Shown one piece after another: positions 43,043-51,937 of a stretch of 64,000 nucleotides of DNA. The position numbers and the translations under genes are program-made. Under the pieces are notes generated by a model, which saw only the letters and a list, made by a program, of their open reading frames with translations, made no database searches and was not told the DNA's origin. Every line of letters begins with the position of its first letter. Positions within the stretch are counted from its first letter, which is position 1. The DNA comes from Streptomyces antibioticus. GTDB lineage: Bacteria; Actinomycetota; Actinomycetes; Streptomycetales; Streptomycetaceae. Location of the stretch: the NCBI RefSeq assembly GCF_002019855.1, contig NZ_CM007717.1, positions 310,001 to 374,000 of the forward strand, written 5' to 3'.

Positions 43043-43115
43043 TTGACATCGTTGTCCATCCAGCGGCTAGAGTCATGCCTGTAGAGTCATGTACAGACCA
43101 ATTGACATCGTTGTC
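43043..43115. promoter_or_regulatory. Tandem operator sites upstream of the GH92 gene
   Basis: TTGACATCGTTGTC occurs twice, at 43043-43056 and 43102-43115, 59 bases apart, 117-189 bases before the GH92 start. Each has a near-palindromic core GACA-TCGT-TGTC. Between them TAGAGTCATG is also repeated (43068 and 43083). The core resembles the LacI sites at 46040, 56785 and 57998 (shared AACGATGT on the other strand), so the same or a related repressor may bind. Confidence 0.65.
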
Positions 43116-43213
43116 GCACCGGAGTTCGCCACAAGCCACCCTTTGCGGCCGGTAGCCCGCCGACGTCTCTGGGCCTTTCCCCGCGGCCCTCGGCAAGATC
43201 TGAAAGAGAGGCC

Positions 43214-44059
43214 CTAGGCGGCTGCCCGGTCGGCCGTGACCAGCAAGTACTCCCAGTCCATCGCGCCGTCCTCGAGATGCCGTGCGGCCAGGTCCACGAG
43301 GGCCGCGTCGAGGGCGGCGACCTTCTCGGGGTCGTCGGCGATCGCACGGTAGACGGCGATCGTCGGGCCGTAGCTGGACTTGAAGAAGTCCCGGAAGTCC
43401 TCCGGGCCGGTGAACTGGTCGACGTGCAGCGCCTGTCGGCGGGCGTCGAGTCCGGTCACGCGGTCGCCGAGCAGCGCGCGCACATGCTCCTCGTCGCCCC
43501 ACAGCGGGGGCGGCTGCGCGCCGGGCGGCGGCGGGGGCGCGTACGGGCGCATGGCGGCGAACATCTGCCCGATGAACCCCTCCGGCGTCCAGTTGATCAG
43601 GCCGATCCGCCCGCCCGGCCGGCAGACCCGGACCAGTTCGTCGGCCGCCTGCTGGTGGTGCGGGGCGAACATGACACCGACGCACGACATCACCGTGTCG
43701 AAGTCCCCGTCCGCGAACGACAGCGCCTCGGCGTCGCCCTCACGCCACTCCAGCTCGGCACCGCGCTCGTCGGCGAGCTGACGGCCGGCCTCCAGCAGCT
43801 CCGGGGTCAGGTCGACGGCGACGACGTCGGCGCCCGCCATCGCGGCGGGGATCGCGGCGTTCCCCGACCCGGCGGCGACATCGAGCACCCGGCTCCCGGG
43901 CCGGACCCCGCTGCCCCGCACCAGCTCGGGGCCCAGGGCCGGGATGACGTCCGTGGCGACGGCGGGATAGTCGCCGAGCGCCCACATGGCGCGATGCTTG
44001 GCCTTGAGCGCCTGGTCCGCCTTGGCTTGGGTCTGGCCCGCTTCACTCGCCTCGGTCAT
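43214..44059 (-). CDS. SAM-dependent class I methyltransferase
   Basis: 281-residue soluble methyltransferase. Motif I RVLDVAAGSGNAAIPAAMAG, motif II VVAVDLTPELLEAG, then FDTVMSCVGVMFAPHHQQA and RVCRPGGRIGLINWTPEG, a UbiE/small-molecule methyltransferase pattern. Substrate unknown; neighbours give no pathway. ATG 44059 has GGAGGTG upstream; a more distal in-frame ATG (44113) is less likely. Confidence 0.82.
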   Translation of the reverse strand: MTEASEAGQTQAKADQALKAKHRAMWALGDYPAVATDVIPALGPELVRGSGVRPGSRVLDVAAGSGNAAIPAAMAGADVVAVDLTPELLEAGRQLADERGAELEWREGDAEALSFADGDFDTVMSCVGVMFAPHHQQAADELVRVCRPGGRIGLINWTPEGFIGQMFAAMRPYAPPPPPGAQPPPLWGDEEHVRALLGDRVTGLDARRQALHVDQFTGPEDFRDFFKSSYGPTIAVYRAIADDPEKVAALDAALVDLAARHLEDGAMDWEYLLVTADRAAA

Positions 44060-44225
44060 GACGGGCACCTCCGCTGTCACACCGTATGCGTACGATTCCG
44101 AGCGGTGGGACATCCCCTCGGACCGCCGCGCCCGAGCCTCGGCGACTCCGGCGCCATCTATGACTGTCTCATGAGTTGTCGGGGTCTGTCAGGGTTTGGG
44201 GGCATCACAGGGAGGGCTCGTGATC

Positions 44226-44792
44226 ATGGCAGAACGTGCGTTTCCGCCCCGTGTGGCGATCGCAGAGCGGGTCGCCTCCGAGGCGGGATTCCAGCAGGGC
44301 TGTATCCCGGAAGTGGGCAGATTGCTGCGGCTGGCCGCCGCGTCGAAGCCGCACGGGCTCATCGCGGAGAGCGGCACCGGCGCGGGGGTGGGCACGGCCT
44401 GGCTGCACAGCGGGCTCGGCGCGGGCGCCCGCCTGGTCACGGTGGAGCGTGACGAGGAACTGGCCCGTCGGGCGGCCGAGATCTTCGCGGACGACGACCG
44501 TGTCAGCGTGCTCACCGGGGACTGGCGGCTGCTTGAGCGGCACGCTCCCTTCGACGTCTTCTTCTGCGACGGCGGCGGCAAGCGCGACGACCCCGGGAGA
44601 GTCGTCGAACTACTCGCTCCCGGTGGCCTTCTCGTCCTGGACGACTTCACTCCCTCGCCCCACTGGCCGCCCCGCTTCGGCGGCGAAGTGGACGAGTTGC
44701 GGCTCTTCTACCTCACCCACCCCGCCCTGGAAGCCACCGAGGTGCTCACAACGCCGGTCAGTTCAGCGATTGTTGCGGCACGGCGAGCCTGA
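44226..44792 (+). CDS. O-methyltransferase-like SAM-binding protein
   Basis: 188-residue protein with a Rossmann-type methyltransferase fold: LIAESGTGAGVGTAWLHSGL (motif I), RLVTVERDEELARRA, then FDVFFCDGGGKRDDPGRVVE and LLAPGGLLVLDDFTPS. It resembles family 3 O-methyltransferases, which bind a divalent metal, but is a little shorter. Substrate unknown. ATG 44226 has GGGAGGG nine bases upstream; a GTG two codons earlier is possible. Divergent from the methyltransferase gene at 43214. Confidence 0.72.
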   Translation: MAERAFPPRVAIAERVASEAGFQQGCIPEVGRLLRLAAASKPHGLIAESGTGAGVGTAWLHSGLGAGARLVTVERDEELARRAAEIFADDDRVSVLTGDWRLLERHAPFDVFFCDGGGKRDDPGRVVELLAPGGLLVLDDFTPSPHWPPRFGGEVDELRLFYLTHPALEATEVLTTPVSSAIVAARRA

Positions 44793-44855
44793 CCGGGGAG
44801 GCGGGGGCGGGAAATTCGGTGTTCGATCGTCAGAGCGTGATGATAGGCAGTCGGT

Positions 44856-45629
44856 GTGACGACCTCCCTTGAGTTTCCCGAGTTGCTTCGCCTCATCGAC
44901 GAACGGTCCGGCGCCTTCCGCGCCGCGGTCGCCTCCGCGCCCAGTCTCGATGTGCGGGTGCCGAGTTGCCCCGAGTGGACGCTGTTCCGTCTGGTCGAGC
45001 ATCTCGGGGGCGGGGACCGCTTCTGGGCCGCCGTCGTCGCCGCGGGGCCCGCCGACGCACCCTCGGCCGAGGCCGCGGCCACGCGTGCGACCGTGGACGC
45101 GCCGCGGGAACGTGACGCCCTGGTGGCCTGGCTCGCCGACTCGACGCAGGCGCTGCTGGACGCGCTGCGGGAGGCCGGCCCGGAGCGTGGCTGCTGGACG
45201 TGGTGGGGTGCGTCGCGGACCCCGCAGCACTCGGGTGGCGTCGCCCGGCATCGCGTCCAGGAGACCGCCGTGCACACCTACGACGCCCAACTCGCCCTGG
45301 GCGTACCGCAACCGCTGCCGGAGGCGGCCGCGCTCGACGGTGTGGACGAGTTCCTGAACACGTGCGTCGCGACGACCAGCGCCTGGCCGCACAAGCCCGC
45401 GGTCCTCGACTTCCACGCCACCGACGGTGAGGGCCACTCCTGGCGCCTCACCCTCGACGCCGACGGCGCACGGCCCGAGGGAGCCCCGGGCACGGCCGAC
45501 GTCTCCGTCCACGGCACGGCCAGTGACCTGGTCCTCTTCCTGTACAACCGTGTCCCGGCGACCTCCCTCCGGATCGACGGGGACAGGGGCCTCCTCGACC
45601 TCCTCCGCGCCTGGGAACCGGAGGAGTAG
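44856..45629 (+). CDS. Maleylpyruvate-isomerase-family (mycothiol-dependent type) protein
   Basis: 257-residue protein with an N-terminal DinB/MDMPI four-helix domain: VPSCPEWTLFRLVEHLGGGDRFW is the metal-binding opening of the family, and GVARHRVQETAVHTYDAQLA holds the further His ligands. The C-terminal part (VLDFHATDGEGHSW, ADVSVHGTASDLVLFLYNR) is an SCP2-like domain common in actinobacterial members. Such proteins often use mycothiol; the true reaction here is unknown. GTG start at 44856, 63 bases after the preceding gene and on the same strand. Confidence 0.82.
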   Translation: MTTSLEFPELLRLIDERSGAFRAAVASAPSLDVRVPSCPEWTLFRLVEHLGGGDRFWAAVVAAGPADAPSAEAAATRATVDAPRERDALVAWLADSTQALLDALREAGPERGCWTWWGASRTPQHSGGVARHRVQETAVHTYDAQLALGVPQPLPEAAALDGVDEFLNTCVATTSAWPHKPAVLDFHATDGEGHSWRLTLDADGARPEGAPGTADVSVHGTASDLVLFLYNRVPATSLRIDGDRGLLDLLRAWEPEE

Positions 45630-46099
45630 GGCGTCATGTCCCTCCAGGCGATCTAGGAGTCGGGCCCGGGAGCAGCGATGCCCGGCCGAGGCGGGCGGCC
45701 GTGGGCCGCCGATCGGGACAGCCGGCTGCTGCGCGCGCCCCGCGGGCGGGACAGGACACGGCGTCGTACGTGCCGCCCACGACCGCTACGGCCGCCGTCG
45801 TCCGCCGTATGGCCGACGACCGGGGCGATCTGGTCTGGATGCCGGACGGGCGCACGTACTGCTCCGCCATCGTGCGGCACGACATGAGCAGCATGCGGTG
45901 CGGTCCACAACTCCCGCCCCCGCAAAGCCCCCTGACACTCACCTCACCCCGCACCCACCCCCCGCCCACCCGGTGACCGAGTGGTGCGCGAGGTCTGGAC
46001 ATGCCTCTGTGAGCGTGTTGTCATACCGCTGTCACAGGATTTCCAACGTTGAAAAGGCTCCCCGACCCCCACGGCGGCCTCTGTACGAGGAAAGGTTCG
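45630..46099. other. Intergenic stretch of 470 bases before the PA14-GH2 gene
   Basis: No convincing gene. A 91-codon open frame (45701-45976) ends in a Pro/Thr-rich tail, lacks a ribosome site and matches no family I recognise. The right end holds the LacI-type operator (46040-46055) and probable promoter of the GH2 gene, with a -35-like TTGTCA at 46018-46023. Confidence 0.5.
46040..46055 (+). promoter_or_regulatory. LacI-type operator before the PA14-GH2 gene
   Basis: TTTCCAACGTTGAAAA contains the perfect palindrome CAACGTTG with T-rich and A-rich flanks, 45 bases before the GH2 start. It closely matches minus-strand TTCCAACGATGTAAAA at 56785-56800 and TATAACGTTGTAAAAA at 57997-58012, the sites of the YtfQ-type importer operon and its LacI gene. 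Confidence 0.72.
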
Positions 46100-49000
46100 A
46101 TGACACGACACGACACCCGCCCCAGAGCCCGGATATGGGCGCTGCTGGCGACGGCGGCCCTGGTCCTTCCCCCGAGCGGGCTGCTTCCGGCGGCGGCCGC
46201 GGCCGAGCCGGTGAGCGGCGCGGCGGCGCGGGCCGCAGGTCAGGCCGCCGTCGAGACGCACGGGCTGAAGGGCGAGTACTTCAGCATGTCGGCGCCCGGC
46301 GCCCGCGACTTCGACAAGCTCGGCGGCACCCTGCTCGACCCTCAGATCAACTTCTCCGGACTGACCAGCACCTTCGAGGAGTTGACCGGCCGGACGGAGC
46401 ACACCACCGCCCGCTGGACGGGGCAGATCGAGGCGCCGGCGACCGGTGACTACACCTTCTACGCGATCGGCGACAACGGCTTCCGGCTGTTCATCGACGG
46501 GGAACCCGTCATCGACCACTGGGTGGGCGACTGGGACCGGGAGCAGACCAGTGCCCCGGTGCGGCTGACCGCCGGTGAGAAGCACGACTTCCGGCTGGAG
46601 CTGTTCCAGGACACCGGCGGCGCCAACATGTTCCTGCGCTGGTCGACGCCGACGCTGGCCAAGCAGATCGTGCCGATGTCGGCGTTCACCCCGCCGGCCG
46701 GCTTCGAGGTGTTCCCGGTGGAGCTGACCGTCGCCGAGAACGGCCGTCGGCTGCGCGCCCGGTTCGACGGCAGGGTGGGCCGACTCCAGAGCGGTCTGAA
46801 GGACCATCTGAAGGTCGAGGCCGACACCACCGCGCTGCCGATCAAGTCGGTGGCGTCCGTGCCCGGTGACCCCAACTCCCTTTACGTGAACCTCTCGGAG
46901 GCGATCCAGAAGAACCAGCTCGTGCGGGTCGCCTACGACGGCACGGGCGCGCTGACGGTCGGCGGAGCGAGCGTGCCGAAGGTCGTCCGGTACGCCGACA
47001 ACGCCTCCACGCATCGTCTCACCACCGAGTGGGGCGACAAGCTGGACAAGAAGCATCCGCTGCCGGAGTACCCACGTCCGCAGCAGGTGCGGTCCAAGTG
47101 GCAGAACCTCAACGGTCCTTGGCAGTTCAGTGCCGCGAAGGCGGGTGAGCAGCCGGTCTTCGGCAAGAAGCTGGACGAGAAGATCATCGTGCCGTTCCCG
47201 GTCGAGTCCCAGCTCTCCGGGCTGGAGCGGCACGAGGACCACATGTTCTACCGCAGGACCGTCGACGTCCCGAAGGGCTGGAAGGTCGGCAAGAGCGGTC
47301 GGGACAACCGGCTCAAGCTCAACTTTGGCGCCGTCGACTACCAGGCCCGCGTGTATGTCAACGGCACGAAGGTCGCCGAACACACCGGCGGCTACAACGC
47401 GTTCAGCGCCGACATCACCGACGCGCTCAAGGGCAGCGGGCCGCAGGAGATCGTCGTCGCCGTCACCGACACCGGTGGCGCCGACCAGCCGATGGGCAAG
47501 CAGTCGACCAACCCGGGCGGCATCTTCTACACGCAGACGTCCGGCATCTGGCAGACCGTGTGGATGGAGCCCGTCGCGCCCGCGTCGATCGACGACATCG
47601 TCACCACGCCCGACATCGACACCGGCACCCTGGCGGTGACGGTGAACTCCGCGAACGCCTCCCCCGGCGCCCGGGTCGAGGCCGTCGCCCGCGACACGCG
47701 CGGCAAGGTCGTCGGCAGGGTCTCCGGAGCGGCCGGCCGGGAACTGAGGCTGCCGGTGGCGAAGCAGCATCTGTGGAGCCCCGACGACCCCTACCTCTAC
47801 GACCTCGACGTCACGCTCACCGACGGCCGGTCGACCGACGAGGTCGGCAGCTACTTCGGGATGCGCGAGGTCGGCGTCGAGAAGGTCGGCGGCTTCAACA
47901 AGCTCGTCCTGAACGGCAAGCCGGTGTTCTCCCTGGCCACGCTCGACCAGGGGTTCTGGCCCGACGGCCTCTACACCGCGCCCAGCGACGAGGCCCTCGC
48001 CTTCGATCTGGAGGCGCACAAGAAGCTCGGCTTCAACGCCGTCCGCAAGCACATCAAGGTGGAGCCGGCGCGCTGGTTCTACCACGCGGACCGGCTGGGC
48101 CTGCTGGTCTGGCAGGACTTCGTCTCCGGGAACATCACCAACGAGACCGGGCAGAAGGCGTTCGTCGACCAGGGCAAGGAGGTGATGCGGCAGCACCACA
48201 ACGCGCCCTCCGTCATCGGCTGGATCGTCTTCAACGAGGGCTGGGGCGAGTGGAACCGCGAGGAGACCGGCCGGATCACCGAGTCCGTGAAGACCGCCGA
48301 CCCGTCCCGCGTCGTCAACGCCCACAGCGGGGTCAACTGCTGCAACTCCAAGGGTGATTCGGGCAAGGGCGACATCATCGACCACCACGACTACAACAAC
48401 ACCGACCCCGCGTTCCCGGACGAGCGCCGGGCGGCCATGGACGGTGAGCACGGCGGATTCGTGCTGCGCACCCCGGGCCACATGTGGCCGGGCGCGCCGA
48501 CGGTGATCTACAGCGGCGTCAACTCCAAGGAGGAGCTGACCCGCAAGTACGTGGAGAACACCGAGCGGTTCTACCTCGACCAGGCCCGCGCCGAACTGTC
48601 GGGATCGGTGTACACGCAGATCACCGACCTGGAGAACGAGCTGAACGGCCTGTACACGTACGACCGTCGGGAGATCAAGGTCGATGCGGCCCAGGTGCGG
48701 GCGGTCAACCGGAAGGTGATCGCGGCGGGTGCCGCAGCGGGCCGTGAGGGTCCGCCGCAGGGCGGCGGGCGCTGGACGCTCGACGAGGGCACCGGCACCA
48801 CCGCGAAGGACTCGGGCCCCAACGCACGGCCCCTGACCCTGCGCGAGGGAGCCTCCTGGACGCCCGGAGTCCGCGGCAGCGCCCTGAAGTTCGACGGCCG
48901 CACCCAGTACGCCGAGACCGCCGGACCGGTCCTCGACACCAGCGGCAGCTACTCGGTGGCGGCCTGGGTACGGCTCGACGCCGTCCCCGGCAACTACGCG

Positions 49001-49378
49001 ACGGCGGTCAGCCAGGACTCCCGTGCCACGGCCAACTCGTTCTATCTCCAGTACGGGCACGGGGCGTTCGCCTTCAGCACGCCCGGCGAGCGCCGCGCGC
49101 AGGTGACCACGGCGGTGGAGACGGGCCGCTGGTACCACCTGGTCGGGGTGCGCGACGCCGCGACGAACCAGATCCGGCTCTACGTAGACGGCAGGCTCGC
49201 GGCGACGACCACCGGCGGCGCGGCCCTGGGCAGCACCGGCGGGCTGACCGTCGGACGCGCCCACTGGGACGGCGCGAACGTCGACTTCTGGAACGGCGCC
49301 GTCGACGAGGTGCACGCCGTCGACCGGGTGCTGACCGCCGAGGAGGTGAGCACCCTGTACGGCGCCGAGAAGCCGTAG
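46100..49378 (+). CDS. Secreted PA14-GH2-LamG glycosidase (candidate beta-galactofuranosidase)
   Basis: 1092-residue secreted enzyme. Signal peptide about 1-37 (ALLATAALVLPPSGLLPAAAAA). PA14 carbohydrate-binding domain about 55-200 (GLKGEYFSMS, NGFRLFIDGEPVIDHW); GH2 sugar-binding, immunoglobulin and barrel domains about 330-880; C-terminal LamG/concanavalin-like domain about 905-1090. GH2 catalytic residues: acid/base Glu713 in FNEGWGEW and nucleophile Glu783 in MDGEHGGF. GH2 includes beta-galactosidases, mannosidases, glucuronidases and, as I recall, Streptomyces beta-D-galactofuranosidases. The operator shared with a galactofuranose-type importer favours the last. The ATG follows AGGAAAGG. 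Confidence 0.82.
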   Translation: MTRHDTRPRARIWALLATAALVLPPSGLLPAAAAAEPVSGAAARAAGQAAVETHGLKGEYFSMSAPGARDFDKLGGTLLDPQINFSGLTSTFEELTGRTEHTTARWTGQIEAPATGDYTFYAIGDNGFRLFIDGEPVIDHWVGDWDREQTSAPVRLTAGEKHDFRLELFQDTGGANMFLRWSTPTLAKQIVPMSAFTPPAGFEVFPVELTVAENGRRLRARFDGRVGRLQSGLKDHLKVEADTTALPIKSVASVPGDPNSLYVNLSEAIQKNQLVRVAYDGTGALTVGGASVPKVVRYADNASTHRLTTEWGDKLDKKHPLPEYPRPQQVRSKWQNLNGPWQFSAAKAGEQPVFGKKLDEKIIVPFPVESQLSGLERHEDHMFYRRTVDVPKGWKVGKSGRDNRLKLNFGAVDYQARVYVNGTKVAEHTGGYNAFSADITDALKGSGPQEIVVAVTDTGGADQPMGKQSTNPGGIFYTQTSGIWQTVWMEPVAPASIDDIVTTPDIDTGTLAVTVNSANASPGARVEAVARDTRGKVVGRVSGAAGRELRLPVAKQHLWSPDDPYLYDLDVTLTDGRSTDEVGSYFGMREVGVEKVGGFNKLVLNGKPVFSLATLDQGFWPDGLYTAPSDEALAFDLEAHKKLGFNAVRKHIKVEPARWFYHADRLGLLVWQDFVSGNITNETGQKAFVDQGKEVMRQHHNAPSVIGWIVFNEGWGEWNREETGRITESVKTADPSRVVNAHSGVNCCNSKGDSGKGDIIDHHDYNNTDPAFPDERRAAMDGEHGGFVLRTPGHMWPGAPTVIYSGVNSKEELTRKYVENTERFYLDQARAELSGSVYTQITDLENELNGLYTYDRREIKVDAAQVRAVNRKVIAAGAAAGREGPPQGGGRWTLDEGTGTTAKDSGPNARPLTLREGASWTPGVRGSALKFDGRTQYAETAGPVLDTSGSYSVAAWVRLDAVPGNYATAVSQDSRATANSFYLQYGHGAFAFSTPGERRAQVTTAVETGRWYHLVGVRDAATNQIRLYVDGRLAATTTGGAALGSTGGLTVGRAHWDGANVDFWNGAVDEVHAVDRVLTAEEVSTLYGAEKP

Positions 49379-49422
49379 CCGGCGGAGGCGCAGGCGGACG
49401 TACGGCGGTCACGCCCCGGTCG

Positions 49423-51798
49423 TCATGGTGCCCAGGCCGCGTCCACGGACCATGTGGTGTCCTCGGTGAACAGGGCGGGGTTGTCCCAGGTGTGGGTGCC
49501 GCCCGGGGTGGCGAGCCACAACTCGGCGTTGTAGTGGCGCAGATACTGCTCGGGGAAGTTGTACGCCGACAGCCGCACCCCGCCGTTCGCGCCGCGTACG
49601 GGGCAGAAGGTGGCGTCGGCGCGGAACAGGTCGCCGCTGCCGGCCTCCTTGTAGACGCGGAAGTCGCGGTGCCGCAGGTACTGGCCGGGGTAGTTGCGCG
49701 ATTCGAGGCTGTAGCAGGAGCTGTCGGCCAGCCCGGGGACGATCTTCCAGGTGGCGTCGTTCTTCAGCAGCGCGGTGCTGCCGCCGTTGACGACGTCGGT
49801 GTAGGCCAGGCCGTCGCGGTGGCGCAGATAGCGGTCGGTGTAACCGGGGGTGGTGACCCTGAGGGACCGGTACTGGTCGACGGGCAGGGTGACAGGGGCC
49901 GGGGCGGCCTGGGAGGCGTCGATGAGGGCGCGGTTGGCGGCCCTGACCCGGGCCTCGTCGACCTTGACGATCTGACGGTCGTAGGTGAGCAGGCCGTTGG
50001 CCTCGTTCTCCACGTCGGTGATCTCGGTGTAGACGGACGCGGACAGGCCGCGGGGCATGCGTACCTCGCGGATCGCGTCCAGCAGACCGACGAACCGGTT
50101 GTTCAGGTGTGCGACGTCGGGCTGGTCCTCGTAGCTGAAGCCGCCGCCGGGGTACCACTCGTGTCCGGCGACCTTGTACCCGAGTCCGCCGAACTCTCCG
50201 AGGACGGCGGCCCGGGTGGCACTGGGGACGGTGGTGCCGGGGCCGACGTAGACGTGGTGGTCGACGACGTCGCCGTTGCCGCCGTCGACGGAGCCGCAGC
50301 AGTTGACGCCGCTCATGTTGTTCACCAGGCGGGAGGGGTCGTACGCCTTGACCTTCGTGGCGATGCGGGCCTGGTCGTACTGGCCCCAGCCCTCGTTCTG
50401 GTTCACCCACATCACCAGGGACGGTGAGCTGCGGTGCTGGTCGATGATGCGGTCGTACTCGGCCTCCCACTGGGTGCGGGCCGCGCTGTCGGGGGTGCGC
50501 AGGTCCATGGAGGGCATGTCCTGCCAGACGAGCAGGCCGAGCCGGTCGGCCCAGTAGAACCAGCGCTGCGGTTCGACCTTGATGTGCTTGCGGACCATGT
50601 TGAAGCCGAGGTCCTTGTGCTTCTGGAGATCGTGGCGCAGGGCCGCGTCGGTGGGGGCGGTGTAGATGCCGTCGGGCCAGTAACCCTGGTCGAGGGTGCC
50701 GGTCTGGAAGACGAACCGGCCGTTGAGGACCGGGCGCAGCAGGCCGTCCACGCGGGCCAGGCCGACGGTGCGCATGCCGGTGTAACTGCCCACGGAATCC
50801 ACGGTGTTCGCGCCGGAGAGCAGGTCGGCGCGGACGTCGTAGAGGAAGGGGTCGTCGGGGGTCCACAGGCGCGGGCTGGGGACGGGCACGGTGAACTCGG
50901 TGCCGACGGGGCCGGTGGCCGTGCCCACGGTGGTGCCGCCGGTGGAGACGGTGACGCGGGCCTGGTGGCCGTTGGTGCCGGTGCCCCGGACGGTCACCTT
51001 GAGGCGGTGGTTGGCCGGGTCGGGCACCAGGTCGAGGCGGCCGATGTGGGCGGGCGCGGTCGGCTCCAGCCAGACCGTCTGCCAGATGCCGGAGGCGGCG
51101 GTGTAGAAGATGCCGCCGCCGGCGTGCGGGGCGACGTCGCGGATGCGCTGTTTGCCGACGGCCTGGCCGCCGGTCTCGGTGGGGTCCCAGACGGAGACGA
51201 CCACCGTGTTGGTGCCGCCTCCGACGAGCAGGTCGGTGATGTCGTAGGAGAAGGCGTCGTAGCCGCCGCTGTGGACGGCTCCGGCCTGGCGGTCGTTGAC
51301 CCAGACGGTCGTACGCCAGTCGCTGGCGCCGAAGTGGAGCTGGACGCGGCGGCCGTTCCAGTTCGACGGGACGGTGAAGGTGCGCTTGTACCAGAGCTTG
51401 TCGTTCTGGGTGATCTTGCGCTGGATGCCGGAGAGCGCGGACTCGGCGGCGAAGGGGACGCGGATCTGTTCGGTGAACGAGGCGGGCCGGCCGGCGTCCG
51501 CCGAGGTGACGGCGAAGTCCCAGATGCCGTTGAGATTGGCCCAGTCGGGGCGGGTGAGCTGTGGGCGGGGGTATTCGGCGAGCGGGGTGTCGGTGGGGAC
51601 CTGGTTGGTCCACGGGGTGGTCATCGGGGACGGTTTGGGGGTCCACGCCTGTGCGGCGGATCCGGCCGCGGTCGCGGGACCGGTCGCCGTCAGGGCCGTC
51701 GCGGCGGCCAGAACGAGCGCGACGAGCGCGGTGGTGGTCCACCGCGCCCGTCGTCTCAGCCATCCGAACGGCCTTCGTCCTGCGGGTGCTTGGCGCAT
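49423..51798 (-). CDS. Secreted GH2 glycosidase with AbfB-type (CBM42) domain
   Basis: 791-residue secreted enzyme. Signal peptide 1-45 (TTTALVALVLAAATALTATG, cleavage near ATAAG). GH2 domains about 50-640, closely similar in layout to the product of 46100-49378 (AEYPRPQ, WQTVWLEP, YWPDGIYTAP). Acid/base Glu469 (NQNEGWG), nucleophile Glu535 (LGEFGGLG). The C-terminal 140 residues form an AbfB beta-trefoil with repeated YLRHRD motifs (three copies), known for binding arabinofuranose, a sugar whose ring resembles galactofuranose. It follows the YtfQRT-YjfF-type importer on the same strand after a 139-base gap with a strong hairpin, so it probably belongs to that operon. Candidate beta-galactofuranosidase; arabinosidase-type activity is the alternative. 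Confidence 0.82.
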   Translation of the reverse strand: MRQAPAGRRPFGWLRRRARWTTTALVALVLAAATALTATGPATAAGSAAQAWTPKPSPMTTPWTNQVPTDTPLAEYPRPQLTRPDWANLNGIWDFAVTSADAGRPASFTEQIRVPFAAESALSGIQRKITQNDKLWYKRTFTVPSNWNGRRVQLHFGASDWRTTVWVNDRQAGAVHSGGYDAFSYDITDLLVGGGTNTVVVSVWDPTETGGQAVGKQRIRDVAPHAGGGIFYTAASGIWQTVWLEPTAPAHIGRLDLVPDPANHRLKVTVRGTGTNGHQARVTVSTGGTTVGTATGPVGTEFTVPVPSPRLWTPDDPFLYDVRADLLSGANTVDSVGSYTGMRTVGLARVDGLLRPVLNGRFVFQTGTLDQGYWPDGIYTAPTDAALRHDLQKHKDLGFNMVRKHIKVEPQRWFYWADRLGLLVWQDMPSMDLRTPDSAARTQWEAEYDRIIDQHRSSPSLVMWVNQNEGWGQYDQARIATKVKAYDPSRLVNNMSGVNCCGSVDGGNGDVVDHHVYVGPGTTVPSATRAAVLGEFGGLGYKVAGHEWYPGGGFSYEDQPDVAHLNNRFVGLLDAIREVRMPRGLSASVYTEITDVENEANGLLTYDRQIVKVDEARVRAANRALIDASQAAPAPVTLPVDQYRSLRVTTPGYTDRYLRHRDGLAYTDVVNGGSTALLKNDATWKIVPGLADSSCYSLESRNYPGQYLRHRDFRVYKEAGSGDLFRADATFCPVRGANGGVRLSAYNFPEQYLRHYNAELWLATPGGTHTWDNPALFTEDTTWSVDAAWAP

Positions 51799-51840
51799 CG
51801 TGCCTCCTTGACTCGTGGGGTGCGGAGACGTACGCGTGCG

Positions 51841-51874
51841 AGGAGGCGGCCGGGGGGAGGTCCGGCCGCCTCCT
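51841..51874 (-). terminator. Hairpin between importer genes and the GH2-AbfB gene
   Basis: AGGAGGCGGCCGG and CCGGCCGCCTCCT form a perfect 13-base stem with loop GGGGAGGT, 64 bases after the importer's last stop and 43 bases before the GH2 start. It may end part of the transcripts, separating enzyme from importer levels. Confidence 0.7.
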
Positions 51875-51937
51875 GGAACCGGTCGGACGCGGCGGGTTGG
51901 TGCGGGGGTCCGCCGTCGTGAGGCCGGGGCCTGTGGG

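Noticed and set aside
45701-45976. A 91-codon frame before the PA14-GH2 gene as a small gene.
   Set aside because: No ribosome site and a Pro/Thr-rich tail; several overlapping frames of the same kind exist there. Kept only as an intergenic note.
49423-51798. Naming the GH2-AbfB enzyme a beta-galactosidase, beta-glucuronidase or arabinopyranosidase.
   Set aside because: GH2 specificity cannot be read from the catalytic motifs alone; the transporter context makes galactofuranosidase the better guess but not a fact.
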